NCBI GenBank assembly: GCA_035356615.1
Contig: DAOQSN010000023.1
Coordinates: 24,380 to 88,379 of the forward strand
Direction of reading: 5' to 3'
Origin: JAKQDH01 sp029558835
Lineage (GTDB): Bacteria > Planctomycetota > Phycisphaerae > UBA1845
Length of the DNA stretch: 64,000 nucleotides
Every line of letters starts with the position of its first letter. Within the stretch, counting starts at the first letter, position 1. The position numbers and the translations under genes are program-made. Under the pieces are notes generated by a model. It did no database searches, was not told where the DNA came from, and was given only the letters and a program-made list of their open reading frames with translations. Below are positions 16,147-24,986 of the stretch, piece after piece.

Positions 16147-16608
16147 GTCGACCCAGGCCGCTGCAACGGGCCGAGCGGCCGCGATCCATCGGATCGCGTG
16201 GCGTTGAAATAGGTACTATATTCCGAATGCGCTGCCTGCGCCGCTGAGCGGGGCTGGTTGGGTGCAGGCGCGCAGGCATCACACTGCCGTTGACACCGCA
16301 CCGGCGAGGGGCCTACCTGCGTTCCCGGCCCTCCCGACTGATCCAGGAGCGTTCTTGCCCTACTCGGCGTCGCTTTCGACGGAACAGGATAAGGTGCGAT
16401 CGGACCTCTGGTAGTTTTGGGCATTTCGGTCACCTGGTGAAACAGAATCCGGAAAATTAGGCTTTCAAAGATGAGACCTGGATGGTAATATGGGGCGTGA
16501 ACATGCGCGGACGTGAGTAAGTTTAGCGAAGGCGCTATAATCGACTGTGTTCCGGCAACCGGACGCAGCTTGTGCTGACGCTCGCGCAGACGGGAAGGAA
16601 GGTGCGGC
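16147..16608. other. Intergenic stretch with a small hairpin
   Basis: About 460 bases. GCGATCC (16181-16187) and GGATCGC (16191-16197) form a tight hairpin after the propeller gene, without a T-run. TATAAT at 16536-16541 may be the -10 of the next gene, but no good -35 is visible. No coding region is apparent. Confidence 0.45.
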
Positions 16609-18927
16609 ATGGGCGCGCGGTGGAATCGGAGGAAGTACAAACTGGGTTGGCTTCTGGGGCAGCAGGCACGACTGGCGTGTGGTACCGGAGTGCTGTGCGC
16701 ACTGGCCGTGTTGCTGGCAGGCTGCCCTACGGACACGGGCCCGGACGACCCCGGCACGGGGCAGCCGATACCCGGCGAAGAAGGCGCGCCGGGTGTGCAT
16801 TGCTGGGATACCAACGACAACGGCAAGCCGGACCCTGAAGAGGACATCAATGGGGACGGCAACTGGAACGCCCTCGACTGCCTGGGTCTGCCGGGTGGTG
16901 CCGGCGAGCCGGGCGCCGCGGGGCTGGCCGGAGAAACGGGGCCGCAAGGCCCGGCAGGTCCGGCGGGACCGGCCGGTCCTCCCGGCGAGAAGGGTGCGAA
17001 GGGCGACCCGGGACAGTCGTGCTGGGACTTGAACGGCAACGGCGCGAGGGACGACGAAGAGGACCTCAACGGTGACGGTGTGGTGGACGTGGAAGACTGC
17101 GCCGGAGCGCCAGGCCAACCGGGACCCACAGGAGCGACGGGGCCAACGGGCCCCAGCGGCGCCAGCGGCGGACAAGGAGCGGCGGGACCGGCCGGTCTCG
17201 CCTGCTGGGACCTCAACCAGAACGGCGTGCGTGATGTCGCGGAGGATCTCAACCTCGACGGCGTGGTCGACGTGCTCGACTGCAACACTGGAATTCCGGG
17301 GACATCGTGCTGGGACCTGAATGGCAACTTCATCGCCGATACGGAGGAGGACGTCAACGGCGACGGCGTGGTTGACGTGCGCGACTGCTCGTCGTTCTGC
17401 TGGGACCTCAACGGCAACGGGGTCCGCGATCCGGCGGAGGACCTCAATCACGACGGGGTGATCGATGTGCTCGACTGCAACACGGGAATCCCAGGCGCAC
17501 CAGGCATCTCGTGCTGGGACCTGAACGGCAACGGCATCGGTGATCCAGGCGAGGACCTCAACGGAGACGGCGTGGTCGACGCCCTCGACTGCAACACCGG
17601 CGTACCCGGCGCCCAGGGCCCGCCGGGCCTGTCGTGCTGGGACCTGAACGGCAACGGAGTGGCCGATCCGGCTGAAGATCTGAACGGGGACAGCGTGGTC
17701 GACGTGCTCGACTGCAACACCGGAATCCCGGGGGCACCGGGCGTTTCCTGCTGGGACCTGAACGGCAACGGCGTGGGCGATCCCGATGAAGATCTCAACG
17801 GAGACGGCGTGATCGACGCCCTGGACTGCAATACCGGGGTTCCAGGCGCGCCAGGGGCGCCCGGGCAGGCTTGCTGGGACCTCAACGGCAACGGCGTGGC
17901 AGATCCAGTGGAGGACCTGAACGGCGACGGCGTGGTGGACGTGCTGGACTGCAACACGGGAGTCCCCGGAGCGTCGGGCATCTCCTGCTGGGACCTGAAT
18001 GCCGACGGCGTCGGTGACCCGGCGGAAGATCTGAACGGCGACGGCGTGGTCGACGTATACGACTGCAATACCGGCATCCCCGGACCGGTGGGACCTGCAG
18101 GACCCGCCGGACCGGAGGGACCGGCGGGGCCGGAGGGGCCGGCGGGACCGGAGGGGCCGGCGGGACCGGAGGGGCCGGCAGGCGCGGCCGGGCAGGCCTG
18201 CTGGGACCTCAACGGCAACGGCGTCGGCGATCCGGCGGAAGATACCAACGGCGATGGAACGGTGGACGTCGACGACTGCCGGGGAACGGGCGGAGGCGGC
18301 GGCAGCGACTTCTGGGGTCTGGAGGGCAATGCGGGAACGAATCCCAGCGTGAACTTCCTGGGGACCACCGATGGCGTGGCCCTGACGCTCGGGGCGGGCG
18401 GCAACCGGTCCATGCACCTGTACACCAACGGCAGCCTGCGTCTCGACCTGCCGAGCACCCAGTTCATCGAGATGGGTCCGTCCGGCTACCGGATGATCAA
18501 TACGTCCACCGGTGCATACCTGAGCCTGGGCGGTATCTGGACGAATGCCAGCGACCGCAGGGCGAAGTATGATCTGGTGCCGGTGGACGGAGCCGAGGTG
18601 CTGACCCAGTTGGTCGAGTTGCCGTTGTATCGGTGGGCCCACCAGATGGAGGACCCGTCGGTACGCCACCTGGGACCGATGGCGCAGGACTTCTACGCCC
18701 TGTTCGGCCTGGGCGCGGACGAGGAGCACATCTCCACCATTGATGCCGAGGGCGTGGCACTGGCGGCCATTCAGGGTCTGTACGAGCTGGTGCAGCAGCG
18801 CGGGGAGCGCATCGTGGCGTTGGAGAGCGACCTGACGATGTTGCGTCAGCAGATGGAGCAGGTGCAGGCGCAGCTCAGCGAGGTACAGGCAAGGATGACG
18901 GTCCTGGAGGATCAGGGCGGGGACTGA
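16609..18927 (+). CDS. Collagen-like lipoprotein with 11 disulfide-bounded calcium-loop repeats and a C-terminal S74 chaperone domain
   Basis: The product is 772 residues. After a long n-region, VLLAGC gives a lipobox near residue 38. Eleven 27-residue units follow, each starting CWD and ending DC (pattern C-W-D-x-N-x-NG-x-x-D-x-x-ED-x-N-x-DG-x-x-D-x-x-DC), so each holds two calcium-loop motifs inside one cysteine pair. They are joined by Gly-x-y collagen-like linkers, the longest near 95-125, 165-195 and 495-530. A beta-rich segment near 560-640 precedes the S74 (endosialidase intramolecular chaperone) domain beginning ASDRRAKYDL near 645 and ending in a coiled coil. S74 domains trimerise and often self-cleave. 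GGAAGGAAGG precedes the ATG. A trimeric surface fibre is inferred. Confidence 0.85.
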   Translation: MGARWNRRKYKLGWLLGQQARLACGTGVLCALAVLLAGCPTDTGPDDPGTGQPIPGEEGAPGVHCWDTNDNGKPDPEEDINGDGNWNALDCLGLPGGAGEPGAAGLAGETGPQGPAGPAGPAGPPGEKGAKGDPGQSCWDLNGNGARDDEEDLNGDGVVDVEDCAGAPGQPGPTGATGPTGPSGASGGQGAAGPAGLACWDLNQNGVRDVAEDLNLDGVVDVLDCNTGIPGTSCWDLNGNFIADTEEDVNGDGVVDVRDCSSFCWDLNGNGVRDPAEDLNHDGVIDVLDCNTGIPGAPGISCWDLNGNGIGDPGEDLNGDGVVDALDCNTGVPGAQGPPGLSCWDLNGNGVADPAEDLNGDSVVDVLDCNTGIPGAPGVSCWDLNGNGVGDPDEDLNGDGVIDALDCNTGVPGAPGAPGQACWDLNGNGVADPVEDLNGDGVVDVLDCNTGVPGASGISCWDLNADGVGDPAEDLNGDGVVDVYDCNTGIPGPVGPAGPAGPEGPAGPEGPAGPEGPAGPEGPAGAAGQACWDLNGNGVGDPAEDTNGDGTVDVDDCRGTGGGGGSDFWGLEGNAGTNPSVNFLGTTDGVALTLGAGGNRSMHLYTNGSLRLDLPSTQFIEMGPSGYRMINTSTGAYLSLGGIWTNASDRRAKYDLVPVDGAEVLTQLVELPLYRWAHQMEDPSVRHLGPMAQDFYALFGLGADEEHISTIDAEGVALAAIQGLYELVQQRGERIVALESDLTMLRQQMEQVQAQLSEVQARMTVLEDQGGD
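18105..18185 (+). repeat. In-gene tandem repeat encoding the collagen stalk
   Basis: An 18-base unit (about GGACCGGAGGGGCCGGCG) is repeated four to five times in frame and encodes GPEGPA. Near-identical copies suggest recent expansion and possible length variation of the stalk. Confidence 0.75.
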
Positions 18928-19140
18928 ACAACCGCGCCCAATCAGGGTAGCGCAGCATCGCGCGGGCTGCTGGACACTCGGCGCTAAGGGGAGCAAGCCC
19001 GCGGCTCGATGGCGACGCGGAATCGCGCCCGCTGATATGGGCCACGCGAGACGCAAGCGGCCCGGCCGCTACGTACCGGGGACCGCGGAGCAAAAGGAGC
19101 CGGCACGCTGGTCAACGTGCTTCGGGGAAGGAAACGAGTC

Positions 19141-20535
19141 GTGAGCAAGCTTACGCGCGCAGCGGGTCGGTGGGTGGTAGGGATACTGGTCGTCGCGGGC
19201 GGAGGGGACGCGTTCGGCCAGTCCTGTCAGCCGGCGTGGGATGCCACTATCGGTCAGCCGGGGCTTACCGGGGTGCCCTATGCACTGGCCGTCTTCGATG
19301 ACGGAACGGGCCCCGCCTTGTACGTGGGCGGCTTCTTCGAGCGGGCCGGGGGACCCACCGGGATCGTCGTCAACAACATCGCCAAGTGGAACGGCACGCA
19401 GTGGTCAGCGCTGGCTCAGGGCGTGGACAGCGCGGTGTACGCCCTGGCGGTGTACGATGACGGCACAGGATCAGCCTTGTACGTCGGGGGCTCGTTCCAG
19501 TCGGCTTCGGGCATCGGGGCCCGCAATATCGCGAAGTGGAACGGGACGACCTGGTCGCCCGTCGGCGGTGGGATGACCGATGGGCTCAACGTCACGGCGC
19601 TAACAGTGTTCGACGATTCGAACGGGCTCGCGCTGTACGCTGCGGGGCGTTTCACGACGGCAGGCGGTGTGCCGGCCAACCGGATCGCCCGCTGGAACGG
19701 CACGGCCTGGTCGGCCCTGGGTAGTGGGCTGAACAACAACGCCACGGCCCTGACGGCCACCAACGTGGCGTCGGCCGTGGGGCCGGCCTTGTATGTGGGT
19801 GGGAACTTCACTTCCGCCGGCGGGCTCAACGCGTACCGTATTGCCTGCTGGGAGGGTGAGCTGGGCTGGTCGGTCTTGGGGAACGGGTTGAATAACAACG
19901 CCCTCGCACTCGAGATCTTCAACGACGGCACGGGGCCGGCGCTATACGCAGGCGGCAAGTTCACCCTGGCCGGCACCGTTTCGGCCAACTACATCGCCAA
20001 GTGGAACGGCACCACCTGGTCCACGCTGGGCAGCGGGGCGAACAACGGCATGAACGAGCGCGTGAACGCTCTGGCGGTCTTCGACGACGGTACGGGGGGT
20101 GGGGCGAAGCTGTACGCCGCCGGCGAATTCACGACCGCCGGCGGGGCGCCCATCGCGTGCATAGCGCGCTGGAACCATCAGACGCAGACGTGGTCGGCCT
20201 TGGGCGACGGCTCCAATGACGAAGTACAGACTCTGGCCGTCGCGCCGGCGGGCACACCAATCGGCCCCAGCCTCTACGTGGGCGGGTTTTTCACGCTTGT
20301 CGGTGACGAGCTGGCCAGCCGGATTGCCGAATGGGTCGGCTGCATCGACGTTCAGCCGGGCGACTGCGACGAGGACGGCGACATCGACAGGAACGACTAC
20401 ATACGGTTCCAGCAGTGCCTGACCGGTCCGGGGGCAGGCCCGGTGCCGCCGACGTGTGACTGCGTGAAGTTCGATGGCGACACGGACGTCGATCTGAAGG
20501 ACTTCGCCGCGTTCCAGATCGGATTCACGGGATAG
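19141..20535 (+). CDS. Secreted GG-x-F repeat propeller protein with dockerin-like tail
   Basis: The product is 464 residues from the GTG at 19141, which has AAGGAA nine bases upstream; a GTG at 19117 is an alternative. A signal peptide ends near DAFGQ. About seven repeats of roughly 50 residues carry the pattern ALYVGG-F--AGG---N-IA-WNG--WS-LG-G, a beta-propeller-type repeat seen again in the genes at 38.4-40.7 kb and 52.2-53.2 kb. The last 60 residues have two calcium loops (DCDEDGDIDRNDYIRFQQC and DGDTDVDLKDFAAFQ), a dockerin-like module common at planctomycete protein ends. No catalytic motif is visible. Extracellular display or complex assembly is inferred from the dockerin-like tail. 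Confidence 0.82.
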   Translation: MSKLTRAAGRWVVGILVVAGGGDAFGQSCQPAWDATIGQPGLTGVPYALAVFDDGTGPALYVGGFFERAGGPTGIVVNNIAKWNGTQWSALAQGVDSAVYALAVYDDGTGSALYVGGSFQSASGIGARNIAKWNGTTWSPVGGGMTDGLNVTALTVFDDSNGLALYAAGRFTTAGGVPANRIARWNGTAWSALGSGLNNNATALTATNVASAVGPALYVGGNFTSAGGLNAYRIACWEGELGWSVLGNGLNNNALALEIFNDGTGPALYAGGKFTLAGTVSANYIAKWNGTTWSTLGSGANNGMNERVNALAVFDDGTGGGAKLYAAGEFTTAGGAPIACIARWNHQTQTWSALGDGSNDEVQTLAVAPAGTPIGPSLYVGGFFTLVGDELASRIAEWVGCIDVQPGDCDEDGDIDRNDYIRFQQCLTGPGAGPVPPTCDCVKFDGDTDVDLKDFAAFQIGFTG

Positions 20536-20771
20536 CCACAACCACATTACCGGGAACCCGGTCGCGGGGCGCGGCAGGCCACGCCGCCCCCCAACCGCAC
20601 CGGGTACGTCGTCGTAACCTACCCCGGCGGTTTCTCCCGCTTCACGACGTATCGAGAAGATCCGCGCCAACCTCATCATCGTCGACCTGAGAACACCGGG
20701 GCGGCGCGGCGCGCGGTAATAGACCCGACCGATCAACAAGACGGTCCGGAGGGTCGCTGGTAGCGTCGGTC
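20536..20771. other. Intergenic stretch upstream of the formate dehydrogenase operon
   Basis: About 235 bases (470 in total up to the fdh start). A minus-strand frame begins within the hairpin at 20793 with a GGAG-like site, but its product resembles nothing and it runs antisense through the previous gene, so it is not annotated. Confidence 0.4.
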
Positions 20772-20793
20772 GATATGCTTTGCCAAGCATATC
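20772..20793. promoter_or_regulatory. Perfect palindrome upstream of the formate dehydrogenase promoter
   Basis: GATATGCTT (20772-20780), TGCC, AAGCATATC (20785-20793): a perfect 9-base inverted repeat about 40 bases upstream of the -35. The position fits an activator or repressor binding site controlling the fdh operon, but no regulator gene is adjacent. Confidence 0.45.
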
Positions 20794-20833
20794 CGAACTC
20801 CTTTCGGAACAAGGGTTTAGGAACCGTTTCCCG

Positions 20834-20862
20834 TTGACGAAGGGGGACTGGGTTTCTAGACT
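20834..20862 (+). promoter_or_regulatory. Likely promoter of the formate dehydrogenase operon
   Basis: TTGACG (20834-20839), 17 bases, TAGACT (20857-20862). Predicted leader length is about 135 bases before the ATG at 21003. Confidence 0.55.
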
Positions 20863-21002
20863 CGCCGGTTCCTGGAGCGGACCGCCCACGGCGCGAGGGG
20901 GGTCGCTGCGCGATGGGCGGCGCGGCGAAGCGGCGACGAGCCGGTCAATCACGGAATCAGGGGAGTCTTAAAGGTACTGGGTCACGTGTGAGGAGGTACC
21001 GA

Positions 21003-24000
21003 ATGTTGCTGACGCGAAGGGAGTTTCTGAAGACGTCGGCGGTGACAGCGGGCGTGGCGGTCACCGGCATGGGCTTTCTGCTCGAGCCGGTGCGGGCGCA
21101 CGCCGTTTCGCTCCGCAAGAACCTGACGGAGGCGACGCGGACCACGACGATCTGCCCATACTGCGGGGTGGGATGCGGCTTCGTGGTGCACGCGGCGGGC
21201 GGGAAGGTCATCAACATCGAGGGAGACGCCGAGCACCCCATCAACGAGGGCAGTGCCTGCTCCAAGGGCTCGTCGCTGTACCAGATGGCCAACAATCCCA
21301 ACCGCCTGAAGACCGTGCAGTACCGGGCCCCGTTCGCCACCGAGTGGCAGGACATGACCTGGGAGGAGGCGGTGCCGCTGATCGCCCGGCGGATCAAGGA
21401 CGTCCGGGACGCCACCTTCGAGACGGTCAACGCGAGCGGCCAGACGGTGAATCGCACCCTGCGGATCGCGTCCCTGGGCAGCGCCGCGATGGACAACGAG
21501 GAATGCTGGCTGTACCAGAAGTTCCTGCGCGGGCTGGGGCTGGTGTACATAGAACATCAGGCCAGGAACTGACACTCCGCCACCGTCGCCAGTCTGGCGA
21601 CTTCCTTCGGGCGGGGTGCGATGACGAACCACTGGATCGACCTGAAGAACGCCGACGTGATCCTGATCATGGGATCGAACGCGTCGGAGAACCACCCCAT
21701 CTCGTTCCGCTGGATCACCGAGGCCCGCGTGCGCGGCGCGAAGCTGATTCACGTGGACCCGCGTTTCACGCGGACCTCGAGCAAGGCCGACGTTTACGCC
21801 CCGCTGCGCAGCGGAACGGACATCGCCTTTCTGGGCGGGATGCTCAACTACATCCTGTCCAACGACATCATCCAGACGGAGTACGTAGCCGAGTACACCA
21901 ATGCCGGCTACATCATCCACGACGATTACGCGTTCGACGCCGCGACGGGGCTGTTCAGCGGCTACGACGCGGCCACGCGGGCGTACAGCAAGGCGACGTT
22001 CAGTTACAAGACCGACGCGGACGGCGTCGCCCTGAAGGACAAGACGCTGCAGGATCCGCGCTGCGTGTATCAGCTCGTCAAGCAGCACTACGCCCGGTAC
22101 GACCTGGACACGGTCTCCAACGTCACCGGTACGCCGAAGGCGAAGCTGCTGGAGGTGTACAAGACGTTCGTGGGCGACCCGACTGATGCGGAGCGCTACC
22201 CGGGCACGTATCAACCGAATCGCGTCGGCACGGTCATGTACGCGATGGGCTGGACGCAGCATACCGTGGGCGCGCAGAACATCCGGACGTTCTGCATGAT
22301 CCAGCTTCTGCTGGGCAACGTGGGCATGGCCGGCGGCGGCATCAACGCTCTGCGCGGCGAGTCGAACGTGCAGGGCTCGACGGACCACGGGTTGCTGTAC
22401 CACATTCTGCCGGGGTACCTGACTTCGCCGCAGGCAGCCCAGACCACCCGGGAGGAGTACATCACCGCCTGGATGCCGACCACCAAGGAACCGCGCAGCG
22501 CCAACTGGTGGAGCAACTATCCGAAGTACATCACCAGCTACCTGAAGTCGATGTACGGCACGGCCGCCACGGCGGACAACGACTTTGGCTACGCGTGGCT
22601 GCCCAAGCGGGAGGGCAACACCAACTACGCCTGGCAGCCGATCTTCGATGCCCTGTACCGCGGGGAGATCCGGGGCTTGTTCGCCTGGGGGCAGAACCCG
22701 GCTTGCGCCAGCGCCAATGTGAATAAGGTCCGGCAAGCACTGGCCAAGCTGGACTGGATGGTGACGGTCAACATCTATCCGACGGAGACGGGCGATTTCT
22801 GGCGCGGGCCCGGCATGGACCCGACCCAGATCGGGACGGAGGTGTTCCAGCTTCCGGCAGCCGCTTCGGTGGAGAAGGAAGGCAGCATCATCAACTCCGG
22901 GCGCTGGGCCCAGTGGCGTTACAAGGCGGTCGACGCGCCCGGCGTGGCAATGCCCGACGCGGAGATCATGAACGAGATCTACGTGGAGCTGTGTCACCTG
23001 TACGAGACCGAGGGCGGCGCGTTTCCGGACCCGCTCCTGAACCTCAAGTGGGACTACTTCGACGGCTCCGAGTCGCCGGCGAGGCTCATCGCCAAGGAGA
23101 TCAACGGCTACTACCTGGAGAATTTCATCGAGGCCGACGGGACAGAGGTACAGGCGGGTAGCCTGGTGCCCAGCTTCGCGAAGCTGCGGGACGACGGCAA
23201 GACGTCGTCAGGCTGCTGGGTCTACTGCGCCTCGTACACCGCCGCCGACTTCGCCGCGGGCAACAAGATGGCCCGGCGCATACGCGAGACCAGCGGTATC
23301 GGCGGCAACCCGGAGTGGGCGTGGGCCTGGCCGCTCAACCGGCGGATCGTGTACAACCGCGCCAGCGTGGACCTGTACGGCCAGCCATACGACCCCGCCC
23401 GCGCCGTGATCACCTGGGACGCCGCCAACTCGAAGTGGGTCGGGGACGTGGTGGACGGCAACTACCCGCCGCTGAAAAACGCGGATGGCACGGACAATCC
23501 TGCCGGGCGCCTGCCCTATATCATGGAAGCGGAAGGCATCGGACGCATCTTCGACATCGGCAAGATGGCCGAGGGGCCCTTCCCCGAGCACTACGAGCCG
23601 CTGGAGAGCCCCTTGACCACGAACCCGATGGGGCATGGGACGCGGCTGAACCCCACCGTGTTCGTACCGCCGGCGGAGGAGTTGAATGCCGTGGCCGAGC
23701 CGGGCAGCACGCAGTACCCGATCATCGGCACCACCTACCGCGTGGTCGAGCACTGGCAGACGGGCGTGATGACGCGCTGGGTGCCGTGGCTCAACGAGTT
23801 GCAGCCGGAGATGTTCGTGGAGATGTCCGAGGAGTTGGCGGCCGAGAAGGGCATCGCCAACGGCGACCGGGTGCGGGTGAAGAATGCGCGTTGTCCGGAG
23901 GGCATCAAAGCCGTCGCCATCGTCACCAAACGCTTCAAGCCGTTCACCGTCATGGGCAAGACGATACACGAGGTGGGGATGCCGTGGTGCTACGGCTGGC

Positions 24001-24125
24001 TCGCTCCGGTGCGCGACGCCACGCGGGTGACGAGCTCGAACATGCTGACCCCCAACGTGGGCGACCCGAACACGCGGATTCCCGAGAGCAAGGCGTTCAT
24101 GGTGGACGTCGTGAAGGAGGCGTAA
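21003..24125 (+). CDS. Selenocysteine-containing formate dehydrogenase, catalytic molybdopterin subunit
   Basis: The gene has 1041 codons with an in-frame TGA at 21570-21572 that I read as selenocysteine 190; the product is 1040 residues, close to E. coli FdnG. A Tat signal (LTRREFLKTS at 3-12) exports the folded enzyme. The [4Fe-4S] motif uses Cys51, 54, 58 and 86. Flanking the TGA, EHQARN precedes and HSATVASLATSFGRGAMTNH follows, exactly as around Sec in FdnG/FdhF homologues. A hairpin with loop AGTCT directly follows. The remainder has the bis-MGD-binding features (GSNASENHP, GGINALRGE-NVQGSTD) and the C-terminal cap near 23.8-24.1 kb. It oxidises formate to CO2 in the periplasm. The start has GGAGG 8 bases upstream. 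Read without Sec, it would look like two broken genes. Confidence 0.95.
21570..21608 (+). promoter_or_regulatory. Bacterial SECIS element
   Basis: The TGA is followed after 12 bases by GTCGCC (21585-21590), loop AGTCT (21591-21595) and GGCGAC (21596-21601), a perfect 6-base-pair stem. The distance from the TGA and the apical loop match the E. coli formate dehydrogenase SECIS type recognised by SelB. Confidence 0.85.
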
Positions 24126-24128
24126 GGC

Positions 24129-24791
24129 ATGGCCCGGAACGGAAAAGCGATTGTCTTCGATTCGACCAAGTGCTTCGCCTGCCGGTCCTGCCAGGTGGCC
24201 TGCAAGCAGTGGAACGAGAACCCGGCCGAGGCGGTCGTGCCGACCAATCGCGGCACCTACGAAAATCCGCCCGATCTGTCCTACAGCAACTGGCTGCTCG
24301 TCCACTTCAAGGAGTCGCTGCGGGAGGACGGGTCGCTGGCGTGGAACTTCGTGCGTCAGTCCTGCCGGCACTGCCTGGACGCGCCGTGCAAGCAGGCGGC
24401 CGCCGACCCCACGGCCATCGTGATTGATGCCCAGACGGGGGCGGTGCTCTTCACCGAGAAGACCGCCAACGAGGATTTCGCGCGGATTCGGGCGGCGTGT
24501 CCATTCAACGTGCCGCGCCAGGGTCCGGACGGGCGGCTGTACAAGTGCGTGATGTGCTATGACCGCGTGCAGAACGGGGAGCTTCCCGCGTGCGTCAAGG
24601 CGTGTCCGAGCGACGCGATCGAGTTCGGCGACTTTGACGACATGCTCGCCCTGGCCGAGGCCCGGGTGCAAGCGGTCCGGGCCCAGTTCCCGCATGCCAC
24701 CATCCTCGACCGGCGCGACGTGCGGTTGCTCATCATCCTGGGCGACAAGGAGAGCCTGTACACGCTGCAATCGGCGGTGGCGACCCCCTAG
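24129..24791 (+). CDS. Formate dehydrogenase iron-sulfur (beta) subunit
   Basis: The product is 220 residues, a four-cluster ferredoxin-like electron-transfer subunit. Cluster ligands are visible as CFACRSCQVAC (Cys15, 18, 21, 25), CRHCLDAPC with a later paired Cys, the AACPFNVP segment, and CVMCYDRVQNGELPACVKACP. It carries electrons from the Mo/W-Sec subunit. It has no Tat signal of its own, so it probably travels bound to the catalytic subunit. Unlike E. coli FdnH it lacks a C-terminal membrane helix, and no cytochrome b subunit gene is adjacent, which points to a soluble acceptor such as the cytochrome encoded downstream. It starts three bases after the catalytic subunit stop. Confidence 0.93.
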   Translation: MARNGKAIVFDSTKCFACRSCQVACKQWNENPAEAVVPTNRGTYENPPDLSYSNWLLVHFKESLREDGSLAWNFVRQSCRHCLDAPCKQAAADPTAIVIDAQTGAVLFTEKTANEDFARIRAACPFNVPRQGPDGRLYKCVMCYDRVQNGELPACVKACPSDAIEFGDFDDMLALAEARVQAVRAQFPHATILDRRDVRLLIILGDKESLYTLQSAVATP

Positions 24792-24800
24792 TCGGCGCGC

Positions 24801-24960
24801 TCACCTCCCTCCCTCCCCGGGAGGAGGCGGGGGAGGGTGGAGATACCGCCACCACGCAGGGTGCGCGTCGAGTGAAGTACGAGACTGGGGTATGGGGGAG
24901 GTAAGGGAGCTGCGGCGCCTCCCCTCACCCTGCCCTCTCCCCAGGGGGGAGAGCGGTAGC
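24801..24960. repeat. Palindromic repeat, family B (copy 1), between the fdh subunit and fdhE
   Basis: The core at 24919-24955 reads CCTCACCCTGCCCTCTCCCC followed by AGGGGGGAGAG; the CTCTCCCC and GGGGAGAG parts pair. A related CCTCCCTCCCC/GGGAGG stretch is at 24805-24825. The same family occurs at 34.75, 35.52 and 47.09 kb. Here it lies inside an operon, so it may tune expression of the downstream genes. Confidence 0.65.
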
Positions 24961-24986
24961 GAACGCGGTTGGGGCAGAGAGTTGGC

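Noticed and set aside
17190..18275. Regular DNA repeats that could suggest a CRISPR-like or satellite array
   Set aside because: The period is in frame with a lipoprotein gene and encodes the CWD...DC units; there are no unique spacers.
16465..19056. An 863-codon minus-strand frame opposite the collagen-like gene
   Set aside because: Its periodic sequence mirrors the repeats of the real gene; no signal or domain of its own.
19942..20952. Minus-strand frame starting in the palindrome at 20793 with an AAAGGAG-like site
   Set aside because: The product resembles nothing and most of it runs antisense through the propeller gene.
21570..21624. Reading the formate dehydrogenase gene as two genes or a pseudogene because of the TGA
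   Set aside because: The frame is unbroken on both sides, the flanking residues are those of a Sec site, and a SECIS hairpin follows.
20982..22997. Long minus-strand frame opposite the formate dehydrogenase gene
   Set aside because: Shadow frame; the plus strand has unmistakable enzyme motifs.
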